From the NCBI GenBank assembly GCA_030840415.1, contig JAVEEO010000448.1:1-17042 (forward strand): a stretch of 17,042 bases of DNA, read 5' to 3'. The DNA is from Pseudonocardiales bacterium (lineage in GTDB: Bacteria > Actinomycetota > Actinomycetes > Mycobacteriales > Jatrophihabitantaceae). The notes under the pieces were generated by a model. That model had not been told where the DNA came from. It ran no database searches and worked only from the letters and a program-made list of their open reading frames with translations. This document shows, one piece after another, positions 1 through 8,621 of the stretch. The translations under genes and the position numbers were made by a program. Each line of letters begins with the position of its first letter. Positions within the stretch are counted from its first letter, which is position 1.

Positions 1-975
1 GATGCTGGCCGGGTCGCCGCCCTGGGCCGCGATCATCGCCCGCCACACGTCCATCGCCCGCCCGTCGCGCAGCGCCTCGGCCGGGTCGACGTCCGGCAGG
101 CCCGCACCGGCCAGCATCTCGCGGGCCAATGCGAGCGTCAGCGCGACGACGTCGGCCGGCCCGCCGCCGGCCAGCACCTCGACGGACTCGGCCACCTCCA
201 GGGCGTTGCCGGCCGTCAGCCCGAGCGGCGTGCTCATGTCGGTGAGCAGCGCGACGGTGGACGTGCCGGCCGCCGTGCCCAGGGCCACCATCGTCTCGGC
301 CAGCCGGCGGGCGTCCTGCCGGTTCTTCATGAACGCGCCGGTGCCGACCTTGACGTCGAGCACCAGCGCCGCCGAGCCCTCGGCGATCTTCTTGCTCATG
401 ATGGAGCTGGCGATCAGCGGGATCGCCTCCACCGTGCCGGTGACGTCGCGCAGCGCGTAGAGCTTGCGGTCGGCCGGCGCCAGCTCGTCGCCAGCCGCGC
501 AGATCACCGCGCCGACCTCGTTGAGCTGGGCGACGAACTCGGCGTTGGTCAGCGTGGCCCGCCAGCCGGGAATCGACTCGAGCTTGTCCAGGGTGCCGCC
601 GGTGTGCCCCAGGCCGCGTCCGGACAGCTGCGGCACCGCCGCCCCGAGCGCCGCCACCAGCGGCGCCAGCGGGAGGGTGATCTTGTCCCCGACACCCCCG
701 GTCGAGTGCTTGTCGGTGGTCGGCCGGCGCACCCCTGACAGGTCCAGCCGCTGGCCGGAGGCGATCATCGCCGCGGTCCAGCGGGCCAGCTCGTCAGCCT
801 CCATGCCGTTGAGCAGGATCGCCATCGCCAGCGCCGACATCTGCTCGTCGGCCACCACCCCGCGGGTGTAGGCGTCGATCACCCAGTCGATCTCGGCGTC
901 CGGAATCCGGCCGCGGTCGCGCTTGGTGCGGATCACGCTGACGGCATCGAAGGGTTCGGCGTGGTCGGCAGGCAT
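1..975 (-). CDS. deoA: Thymidine phosphorylase, C-terminus cut by window edge
   Basis: This enzyme phosphorolyses thymidine or deoxyuridine to the free base and deoxyribose-1-phosphate, in the cytosol. The reading frame starts at ATG 975 and stays open to base 1, giving 325 residues of a family that usually has about 430, so only the C-terminal part is missing. The N-terminus has the usual helical domain (VIRTKRDRGRIPDAEIDWVI, about residues 14-33). The phosphate-binding motif KHSTGGVGDK lies near residues 89-98. The family signature SGRGLGHTGGTLDKLE lies near 118-133. The gene begins 13 bases after the vapC stop and has no strong Shine-Dalgarno sequence, so translational coupling to vapC is plausible. 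It is the last visible gene of a cluster that also carries cdd and a nucleoside importer, which fits its salvage role. Pyrimidine-nucleoside phosphorylase (pdp) is the closest alternative, because the two share this signature. Confidence 0.95.
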   Translation of the reverse strand, partial: MPADHAEPFDAVSVIRTKRDRGRIPDAEIDWVIDAYTRGVVADEQMSALAMAILLNGMEADELARWTAAMIASGQRLDLSGVRRPTTDKHSTGGVGDKITLPLAPLVAALGAAVPQLSGRGLGHTGGTLDKLESIPGWRATLTNAEFVAQLNEVGAVICAAGDELAPADRKLYALRDVTGTVEAIPLIASSIMSKKIAEGSAALVLDVKVGTGAFMKNRQDARRLAETMVALGTAAGTSTVALLTDMSTPLGLTAGNALEVAESVEVLAGGGPADVVALTLALAREMLAGAGLPDVDPAEALRDGRAMDVWRAMIAAQGGDPASI

Positions 976-988
976 GGTGCGAAGTTTC

Positions 989-1420
989 TCACGCGAGCAG
1001 GCTGCGGGTCGTCAGGGCCGGGACCCGGCTGAAGTCCCGGTCCATGGTCAGCAGTTGCCGTACCCCGTGGTCCAGGCAGATGGCGGCGATCTTGGCGTCG
1101 TGCACCGCCGGCCCGGTCAGACCTGCCTGGCTCAACAATTGGCCGAGCGTCCGCAGATGCAACGGGGATTCGGCCAACACCCGCACCGAAGGCGACTCGA
1201 CCCAGGCGGCGATCTGGTCGAGGGCGACGGCCGGTGGTGACGGCTCGTTGAACAGTCGCGGATTCGTCACCACTGAGTAGAACTCGTGCAGGCAGGGCCA
1301 CGGTAGGGCCCAGCCCGCAAACCCCTGGGCAAGTCCCCGGACGGCTGCGGCGGCCTCGGAGTGAAAAGCGCTGTCCCGCCGGTGGGCATACACGAGCACA
1401 TTGGCATCGACGGCGATCAT
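989..1420 (-). CDS. vapC: VapC-type PIN-domain ribonuclease toxin
   Basis: This is a 143-residue single-domain PIN protein, the usual size for VapC. The family consists of Mg-dependent ribonucleases that block translation when not bound by the cognate VapB. The acidic active-site residues are visible: D5 in MIAVDANVLVYAHRRDS, E46 in PWPCLHEF, D108 in VHDAKIAA, and D127/D129 in LTMDRDF. The pattern resembles the Mycobacterium-type PIN subfamily (TIGR00028-like). The start ATG overlaps the vapB stop by 4 bases (ATGA, 1417-1420), so the two are translationally coupled. All catalytic acids are present, so the toxin looks functional. It lies between a P450 gene and deoA in a metabolic operon, an unusual place for a toxin-antitoxin pair. 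Its RNA target cannot be read from sequence. Confidence 0.9.
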   Translation of the reverse strand: MIAVDANVLVYAHRRDSAFHSEAAAAVRGLAQGFAGWALPWPCLHEFYSVVTNPRLFNEPSPPAVALDQIAAWVESPSVRVLAESPLHLRTLGQLLSQAGLTGPAVHDAKIAAICLDHGVRQLLTMDRDFSRVPALTTRSLLA

Positions 1421-1683
1421 CGAGCCTGGGACCGAAACGCTTCCGGCACCGGGTAGATCTCATCCCGGATCCGTTCCCAGCCGGCATTCGCGAACTCGAC
1501 GGTCAGGCCGCCGCTGCCGAAACTGACATCACGCAGGACGAAACTGGGCGCCGGCTCCTGAGCCTCGGCCAACAGCTTCATCAACGCCTCCTCAACCAGG
1601 CTCTTGGTAGTGGTGCCGCGCTGCTTGGCCAACCGCTTCACCTGGTGCAGCAGCGACTCGGAGAGGTCGAAGCTGGTTTTCAT
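1417..1683 (-). CDS. vapB: VapB-family ribbon-helix-helix antitoxin
   Basis: This is an 88-residue antitoxin for the downstream VapC. The N-terminus (KTSFDLSESLLHQVKRLAKQ, residues 2-21) followed by RGTTTKSLVEEALMKLL matches a ribbon-helix-helix DNA-binding domain: a short strand, then two helices. The C-terminal half (about residues 45-88, ending DEIYPVPEAFRSQAR) is probably the segment that wraps and neutralises VapC. I chose ATG 1683. In-frame GTG 1692 and TTG 1704 are upstream, but the RHH fold begins right after ATG 1683. A weak GGTGAG lies 4 bases before it. The sequence TACGGT (1691-1696) lies 7 bases upstream and could be a -10 box of a leaderless transcript. The stop overlaps vapC by 4 bases. 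VapB-VapC complexes of this type normally repress their own promoter, and the 18-bp palindrome just upstream fits that. Confidence 0.85.
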   Translation of the reverse strand: MKTSFDLSESLLHQVKRLAKQRGTTTKSLVEEALMKLLAEAQEPAPSFVLRDVSFGSGGLTVEFANAGWERIRDEIYPVPEAFRSQAR

Positions 1684-1720
1684 ACCGCTCACCGTAGCAT
1701 GCAATACCGCTAGCGGTATT
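1682..1720. promoter_or_regulatory. Likely VapBC operator: perfect 18-bp palindrome plus a third half-site
   Basis: AATACCGCTAGCGGTATT at 1703-1720 is a perfect 18-bp palindrome in the 39-base gap between the P450 stop and the vapB start. An extra direct copy of the half-site ATACCGCT occurs at 1682-1689, 22 bp (about two helical turns) from the matching half-site at 1704-1711, and overlaps the vapB start codon. Position, symmetry and spacing fit an operator for a dimeric ribbon-helix-helix antitoxin such as VapB. If TACGGT (1691-1696) is the -10 box, the palindrome covers the -35/spacer region. There is no T-tract, so a terminator for the P450 transcript is less likely. That VapB binds here is inference. 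Confidence 0.65.
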
Positions 1721-1722
1721 AG

Positions 1723-2949
1723 CTAGGACAGGTACACCGGCAGCCAGGAGAGTCCCCGGATCACGAACTCGGCGCGCCGCAGCTCAGCCAGATCGTCGGC
1801 GGCCGGCCGCAGCCCCGGAAAGCGGTGCAGCAGGGTGCGCAGCGAGGTCTGCAGCTCGACCCGGGCCAGCGGTGCCCCGACGCAGAAGTGGATGCCGGCG
1901 CCGAAGCCCAGGTGCGGGTTGTCCGAGCGCCCGACGTCGAGCCGGTCGGGGTCGGCGAACACCGCCGGGTCGCGGTTGGCCGCGCCGAGCAGGGCGGCGA
2001 TCTTCTCCCCCGCCCGGACGGTGACCTCGCCGATCGGGGTGTCGGCGATCGCGGTGCGCTCGAACAGCTGCAGCGGCGAGTCGAACCGGATCAGCTCCTC
2101 GACTCCCGAGTCGACCAGTGACGAGCCGGCCGCCTCGGCGGCCAGCAGCCGCTGCCACTGATCGGGGTTGCGAAACAGCGCCAGCATCCCGTTTCCGACC
2201 ACGTTGACGCTGGCCTCGTGCCCGGCGTTGAGCAGCAGCGTGCAGGTATTGACCAGCTCGTCCTCGCTGAGCCGGCCGCCTTGCGCGTCGGTCTCGGCGA
2301 TCAGCGAGCTGATCAGGTCGGCTGACTGCCGGTGCCGCCGCCGCGCCACCAGGCTGCGCAGGTAGGTCACGAACTCGGTCGCCGCCGACTCGGCGGCGGC
2401 ACGCTGGGCGTCGCTGACCTGGTACTCGTACATCTTCACGATCGCGTTGGACCACGGCCGCAACAGCGACCGGTCGGCAGCGGGGACGCCCAGCAACTCG
2501 GCGATCACCTGTACCGGCAGCGGCTCGGCGAAGCCGGCGATCAGGTCCACCGGTTGCCCGCCGCGGCCGGCTCGGGCCAGCCCGTCGGCGAGCTCCCCGG
2601 CCAGTGCCGCCACCCGGGGACGCACCCGTTCGACGTGGCCACGGGCGAACGCGGCAGCCACCAGCCGGCGCAGCCGGGTGTGCACCGGCGGCTCGTTCTC
2701 CAGCATCGAGTGCCGGTGGATCAGCTCGAAGCCGGGCATCGCCAGCTCCGGCCAGCGTGGCGTCCAGATCCGTCCCAGGCCGCGGCTGCGCAGCACCGCG
2801 TTGGCTTCGGCGTGGCCGAAGGCCAGCCACATCCCGGTCGGCTCGTGCCACTGCACGCCGGCCTGGCGACGAGCGGCGGCGAAGTGCGGGTACGGATCGC
2901 CGATCACCTCCGCCGAACCGAGCGCCAGCCGGCTGACCGGGACGGGCAT
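1723..2949 (-). CDS. Cytochrome P450 (class I bacterial type)
   Basis: This is a soluble bacterial P450 monooxygenase of 408 residues, normal for the family. Visible hallmarks are the C-helix HTRLR (residues 90-94), the I-helix AGHEAS (242-247), the K-helix ExxR at E285-R288, and the haem-binding loop FGAGIHFCVG (349-358) with proximal cysteine C356. In the I-helix the usual oxygen-activating threonine is Ala246, followed by Ser247; from memory an AGHEA(T/S) variant also occurs in some actinobacterial P450s such as CYP140-like proteins. ATG 2949 is chosen because it follows the cdd stop after 2 bases and has GGAG (2955-2958) 5 bases upstream. No ferredoxin or reductase gene is adjacent, so redox partners must come from elsewhere. 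The substrate is unknown. Location directly behind cdd in a nucleoside operon hints at, but does not prove, a nucleoside-related substrate. Confidence 0.95.
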   Translation of the reverse strand: MPVPVSRLALGSAEVIGDPYPHFAAARRQAGVQWHEPTGMWLAFGHAEANAVLRSRGLGRIWTPRWPELAMPGFELIHRHSMLENEPPVHTRLRRLVAAAFARGHVERVRPRVAALAGELADGLARAGRGGQPVDLIAGFAEPLPVQVIAELLGVPAADRSLLRPWSNAIVKMYEYQVSDAQRAAAESAATEFVTYLRSLVARRRHRQSADLISSLIAETDAQGGRLSEDELVNTCTLLLNAGHEASVNVVGNGMLALFRNPDQWQRLLAAEAAGSSLVDSGVEELIRFDSPLQLFERTAIADTPIGEVTVRAGEKIAALLGAANRDPAVFADPDRLDVGRSDNPHLGFGAGIHFCVGAPLARVELQTSLRTLLHRFPGLRPAADDLAELRRAEFVIRGLSWLPVYLS

Positions 2950-2951
2950 GG

Positions 2952-3386
2952 TTACTCCGGCTCGGCCCGGGCCGCCAGGTTCGCGGTCGCGGCCAGGTCC
3001 TGCGGGCCGAAGGCATGCGGCAGCAGGCCGGCCACCGGGATCGGACCGCCGTCGGCAGCCACCAGCATGTCGGGGCCGCCGTGTTCGAACAGCAACTGGC
3101 GGCACCGTCCGCAGGGCATCAGCAGCGCGCCCGCGCCGTCGACGCACACCATTGCGACCAGCCGGCCGCCGCCGCTGGCGGTCAGTGCCGACACCAGCCC
3201 GCACTCGGCGCACAGGCCCAGCCCGTACGAGGCGTTCTCGACGTTGCAGCCGGTCACCAGCCGCCCGTCCGAGACCAGGGCCGCCGCCCCGACCGGGTAC
3301 TTCGAGTACGGCGCGTAGGCGCGGCCCATCACCGCCACCGCCTCGCGACGCAGCAGTTCCCAGTCGATCTCCGGGGTGCCGGTCAT
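2952..3386 (-). CDS. cdd: Cytidine deaminase
   Basis: This enzyme deaminates cytidine and deoxycytidine to uridine and deoxyuridine, in the cytosol. The 144 residues match the short, homotetrameric, zinc-binding class. The catalytic motif CAE (C59-E61) supplies a zinc ligand and the proton-shuttling glutamate. PCGRCRQ supplies the other two zinc cysteines, C92 and C95. The substrate-binding NVENASYGLGLCAE segment is intact near residues 48-61. ATG 3386 overlaps the upstream permease stop by 4 bases (ATGA), with GAGGAG just before it. The P450 start follows the TAA stop after 2 bases. Together with the importer upstream and deoA downstream, it forms a pyrimidine nucleoside salvage pathway. Confidence 0.97.
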   Translation of the reverse strand: MTGTPEIDWELLRREAVAVMGRAYAPYSKYPVGAAALVSDGRLVTGCNVENASYGLGLCAECGLVSALTASGGGRLVAMVCVDGAGALLMPCGRCRQLLFEHGGPDMLVAADGGPIPVAGLLPHAFGPQDLAATANLAARAEPE

Positions 3387-4639
3387 GTCTCCTCGCCCCG
3401 GCGGTACACCCGGCCGTCGGCCTTGGGCATCCGCAATCGCTGGGAGGCCAGCGCCAGTACCAGGATGGTCACCACGTACGGGGTGGTGCCGACGAGCTCG
3501 TCGGGCACCCGGTCGGTGTCGATGTACCACAGCACCGCCAGCACGGCGATCACCACGGCGACCACCGCGATCGCCCGCTGACCGGTGCGCCACTGCCAGA
3601 TCGCCACCAGCGCCAGCGCGATCGCCATCAGCAGCAGCAGCGGGTGCACCGCCGAGGAGCTGCGCAGCTGGATGGCGTCGGTGTAGCCGAACAGTCCGGC
3701 ACCGGCCGCCAGCGCACCCGGCCGCCAGTTGCCGAAGATCAACGCCGCCAGCCCGATGAAGCCGCGGCCGCCGGTCTGGCCGTCGCGGAACTGGTGGGCC
3801 GCGATCGCCAAAGCCGCCCCGCCGAGGCCAGCCAGCGCACCGGAGACGATCACCGCGATGTACTTGTACTTGTAGACGTTGACGCCGAGGGACTCGGCGG
3901 CGTGCGGCGCCTCCCCGCAGGAGCGCAGCCGGAGCCCGAAGGCGGTCCGCCACAGGATCCAGGCCGAGGCGAGCACCACCAGCGCGGCCAGCAGGGTGAC
4001 CAGCGACAGCCGGGTGACCAGGCCACCCAGCACGCCGGCCAGATCCGAGACCGCGAACCAGTGCTTGTCCTCGACGGTGTGCAGCCAGTCCGAGAACGGC
4101 AGCGTTATCGAGCCGGCGTCGCCGATCGGCGGTGACTGCTTCTGCCCGCCGCCCGGGTAGTGGACGAAGGTCACCTTGGTCAGGTAGAGCGCCAGCCCCG
4201 GCGCGATGATGTTGATCGCGACGCCGGAGATGATGTGGTCCACCCCGAAGGTGACGGTGGCCACCGCGTGGACCAGGCCGCCGAGGGCGCCAAGCAGGGT
4301 GCCGAACAGCAACCCGGCCCAGGCACCGTGGTCCCAGCCGAGGTAGGCGCAGCCCCAGGTGCCCAGGATCATCATGCCTTCCAGGCCGATGTTGACCACC
4401 CCGGCCCGCTCGGACCACAACCCACCCAGGCCCGCCAGCCCGATCGGCACCGCCGCCGACAGTCCGGCCGCGATCGTGCCGCTGCTGGTGAGGTCGTTGC
4501 CGCCGGTGAAGGCCCGCACCGCCGACAGCACCAGGAAGGCGCCCAGGGCGAAGGCGATCAGCAGCGGTGGCGACAGCCGGGAGCCGCGGCGGCGGGGGGC
4601 GGCGTCCGGACCGGTCACGGTTGCGGTCGCGGTGCTCAT
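3383..4639 (-). CDS. Nucleoside ABC transporter permease (second permease, NupQ/YufQ-like)
   Basis: This is an integral membrane subunit of the Bmp-type nucleoside importer, 418 residues, BPD_transp_2 family. The protein has a short basic N-terminus (about residues 1-22), then roughly ten hydrophobic segments. The family's conserved block ERAGVVNIGLEGMMILGT is present near residues 78-95, followed by a long extracytoplasmic loop with FVHYPGGGQKQ. The stretch SCGEAPHAAESLGVNVYKYK matches the conserved cytoplasmic loop thought to contact the ATPase. It overlaps the upstream permease by 4 bases and cdd by 4 bases, so these are one translationally coupled unit. The neighbours (cdd, deoA) argue for nucleoside import rather than the sugar or lipid substrates of related permeases. 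Confidence 0.92.
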   Translation of the reverse strand: MSTATATVTGPDAAPRRRGSRLSPPLLIAFALGAFLVLSAVRAFTGGNDLTSSGTIAAGLSAAVPIGLAGLGGLWSERAGVVNIGLEGMMILGTWGCAYLGWDHGAWAGLLFGTLLGALGGLVHAVATVTFGVDHIISGVAINIIAPGLALYLTKVTFVHYPGGGQKQSPPIGDAGSITLPFSDWLHTVEDKHWFAVSDLAGVLGGLVTRLSLVTLLAALVVLASAWILWRTAFGLRLRSCGEAPHAAESLGVNVYKYKYIAVIVSGALAGLGGAALAIAAHQFRDGQTGGRGFIGLAALIFGNWRPGALAAGAGLFGYTDAIQLRSSSAVHPLLLLMAIALALVAIWQWRTGQRAIAVVAVVIAVLAVLWYIDTDRVPDELVGTTPYVVTILVLALASQRLRMPKADGRVYRRGEET

Positions 4640-5795
4640 GCGGTCACCGCCTGGTTGGCCGCGGTGGCCGGGACGGCCGCCAGCTGGGCGGCGACGTCCT
4701 TCTGTTGCAACACCAGCCGGTAGCGGCGGACCAGCTCGTAGGCGATGACCACCGACAGCAGGATCACCCCTTGCATGATCGCGGCGATCTCGCGGGGTAC
4801 CCCGATGAAGTCGAGCTGGTTGGCGGACTTGCCGAGAAAGGACCAGAGCACCGCGGCCAGCGCCATGCCGACCGGCGAGTTGCGGCCCAGCAGTGCGATG
4901 GCGATGCCGGCGAAGCCCAGTCCGGACTGGGCGGTCTGGCTGAAGGTGTGGGTCTGGCCGAGCAGCTCGGGCAGGCCCACCAGCCCCGCGACCCCGCCGG
5001 ACATCAGCATCGCCACCAACGTCATCCGCTTGACGTTGACGCCGCTGGCGACCGCCGCCTGCTCGTTGAGCCCGGTCGCCTTGATCCGGAAGCCGAACCG
5101 GGTGCGACCGGTGATGAACCAGTACGCCACCCCGACCGCGATCGCCACGAACAGGAAGCCGAAGATCTTGGCCTGGGTGCCGGAGTAGCTGAGCCCGGCC
5201 ACCTGACCGGAGGCGCTGATCGGCTTGGTCTGGATGTTGTTCCCGCTGGACTGGCCGAGCTTGTGCAGCAGGTAGGAGCCCAGGCCGACCGCGATGGCGT
5301 TCAGCATGATCGTCGAAATGACCTCGCTGACCCCGCGGGTGACCTTCAGCAGACCGGCGACGCCGGCCCAGGCGGCGCCGACCAGCATCGCCACCAACAC
5401 CTCGATCACCACGTGGAACGGTCCGCCACCGGTCAGCTGGCCGCCGACGTAGGCGGCCCCGAACGCCGCCAGGCTGTACTGGCCCTCGACACCGATGTTG
5501 AACAGGTTCATCCGGAAGCCGATCGAGACGGCCACCGCGGACAGGTAGTAGACCATCGCCTGGTTGACCATGTCGACGAATGAGGTCGGGCGCTCGGCCT
5601 GCTTCAGCATGGTGGAGAAGACGTGCGACGGACTGTGCCCGCCCAGGCTCAGGATCACCGAACTGGCCAGCAGCGCGAACAGGACGGCCCCGACCGGTGC
5701 GGCCAGGCCGAGCAGCACCGAGCGCAGCGGATAGCGCTGCCGCAGCCGGTCGAGCGGGCCTACCCGGTTAACGGTGCCGGTGGCGCCTGGCCCGC

Positions 5796-5799
<4 letters not shown>
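4636..5799 (-). CDS. Nucleoside ABC transporter permease (first permease, NupP/YufP-like)
   Basis: This 387-residue membrane protein is the partner permease of the next gene; the two probably form a heterodimeric channel. After a cytoplasmic N-terminus of about 28 residues there is a first membrane span (SVLLGLAAPVGAVLFALLAS), then several more hydrophobic segments. The family block FRMNLFNIGVEGQYSLAAFG near residues 95-114 is the counterpart of the ERAGVVNIGLEG block in the second permease. The conserved cytoplasmic loop is visible in FRIKATGLNEQAAVASGVNV. It overlaps the ATPase gene by 4 bases upstream and the second permease by 4 bases downstream (ATGA at both junctions). The stated substrate class is inferred from the gene context. 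Confidence 0.92.
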
Positions 5800-7364
<1,565 letters not shown>

Positions 7365-7427
7365 CCTGAACCTCCTGCGTCGGGGCCGCCGCTGGCCGCC
7401 GGTGCTGCGCGACCTGATCCTTCTCTT

Positions 7428-7469
7428 ACAAAGACGAGCCCGAGGTGACGCTAGCGAGTCACCTCGGGC
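7428..7469 (-). terminator. Terminator or attenuator hairpin between bmp and the ATPase gene
   Basis: The arms at 7438-7449 and 7458-7469 (GCCCGAGGTGAC / GTCACCTCGGGC) are perfect 12-bp complements with an 8-base loop. On the minus strand they are followed by a moderately T-rich tail (TCGTCTTTGT, 7437 down to 7428). This is the arrangement of an intrinsic terminator acting on transcripts leaving bmp. The downstream genes run in the same direction with no obvious promoter of their own, so the hairpin may be a partial terminator that keeps the lipoprotein more abundant than the membrane complex. Partial read-through is inference. Confidence 0.7.
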
Positions 7470-7532
7470 CCGTCGACTACCGCGAGGATTCGGCGCCGGA
7501 AAACCGGCACAAACCGCGTTCGGGTGGCCTGC

Positions 7533-8621
7533 TTACTTGGTGGGTACCGTGATGGTGCCGTCGATGATCTTGGACTTGAAGTCGTCGACCTTGGCCTTGA
7601 TGTCGTCGATCTTGCCGCCCGAGGTGGCGAAGTCCACGCCACCGGCCTTCAGGTCGAAGACGGTGTTGCCGGCCTTGAAGCTGCCGTCCTTGACCGAGTC
7701 GATGAACTTCTCGACGGCCACGTCGACCCGCTTGAGCATTGAGGAGATGACGACGTCCTTCACGTCGTCGGCCGCCGACTGGTACTGGTCGGAGTCGGTG
7801 CCGATGGCCAGTGCGCCCTTGGCCTTGGCGGCCTTGAACACACCGCTGCCCGACCCGCCGGCGGCGGCGAAGATGACGTCGGCGCCAGCGTCGTAGATGC
7901 CATTTGCGGCGGTCTCACCCTTGGTGGGGTCGTTGAAGCCGCCGAAGTCCGGCGGCTGGGTCAGGTACTTGTCCGTCAGCTTCACCGATGGGTCTGCAGC
8001 CTTCGCCCCAGCGTCGAAGCCGGCCTGGAACTTCTGGATCAGGGCCACATTGACACCGCCGATGAAGCCCACGCTGTGCTTGGTGCTCTTCAGTGCGGCG
8101 ATCACACCGACGAGGTAGGAGCCCTGCTCCTCGGCGAAGGTCAGGTCGGCCAGGTTGGGCGCCTGCACCGAGTTGTCGTCGATGATCGCGAACTTGACGT
8201 TCGGGTACTTGGCAACCACGGCCTTGACCGCGTCGGCGTAGGCGAAGCCCACCGCGATGATGGTGGTGAAACCGTTGTCGGCGAGCTGGGTGAGCCGGGC
8301 TTCCTTGTCGGCCTCGGCCTCGCCCTGGGCCGCTTCGAGTTCCTTGACGTCGGAATCGGGGAGGTTGTACTTCTTCTTGGCGTTGTCCAGGCCGAGGGCG
8401 GCGGAGTCGTTGAAGGACTTGTCACCCCGGCCGCCGATGTCATACGCCAGGCCGATCTTCAGGCCGCTGCCACCCGCGGCGCCGGAGCTGGACGAACCCG
8501 CCGAACCGGAGGTTCCCGGCGTCGTGGTGCTGTTGCTGTCGCTGCCACACGCGGTCAGCAGCATCGCAGACGCCGCGACGCCGGCGATCGCGGCCACCCG
8601 ATATGAACTGAATCGGCGCAA
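7533..8621 (-). CDS. Bmp-family nucleoside-binding lipoprotein
   Basis: This is the substrate-binding subunit of the importer, anchored outside the cell membrane by lipid. The 362 residues start with a lipoprotein signal peptide: basic RRF, a hydrophobic stretch, and lipobox LLTAC with the lipidated cysteine at residue 25. A Ser/Gly/Thr-rich linker follows to about residue 53. The mature domain opens with KIGLAYDIGGRGDKSFNDSA, the family's usual first strand and ligand loop, and contains GSYLVGVIAALKS, VGFIGG and AAAGGSGSGVFKAAK, all typical of Bmp proteins. I chose the TTG at 8621, because GAGGAG (8628-8633) sits 6 bases before it and the signal peptide begins there. An ATG 5 bases further up is in another frame and too close to the ribosome site. 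It is the first gene of the nucleoside cluster. Confidence 0.93.
   Translation of the reverse strand: MRRFSSYRVAAIAGVAASAMLLTACGSDSNSTTTPGTSGSAGSSSSGAAGGSGLKIGLAYDIGGRGDKSFNDSAALGLDNAKKKYNLPDSDVKELEAAQGEAEADKEARLTQLADNGFTTIIAVGFAYADAVKAVVAKYPNVKFAIIDDNSVQAPNLADLTFAEEQGSYLVGVIAALKSTKHSVGFIGGVNVALIQKFQAGFDAGAKAADPSVKLTDKYLTQPPDFGGFNDPTKGETAANGIYDAGADVIFAAAGGSGSGVFKAAKAKGALAIGTDSDQYQSAADDVKDVVISSMLKRVDVAVEKFIDSVKDGSFKAGNTVFDLKAGGVDFATSGGKIDDIKAKVDDFKSKIIDGTITVPTK

Noticed and set aside
2950..3213. Extending the P450 upstream to about 3213 in the same open frame.
   Set aside because: The extension lies wholly inside cdd in another frame, is arginine- and glycine-rich without P450 character, and the ATG at 2949 has a good ribosome site and family-like start.
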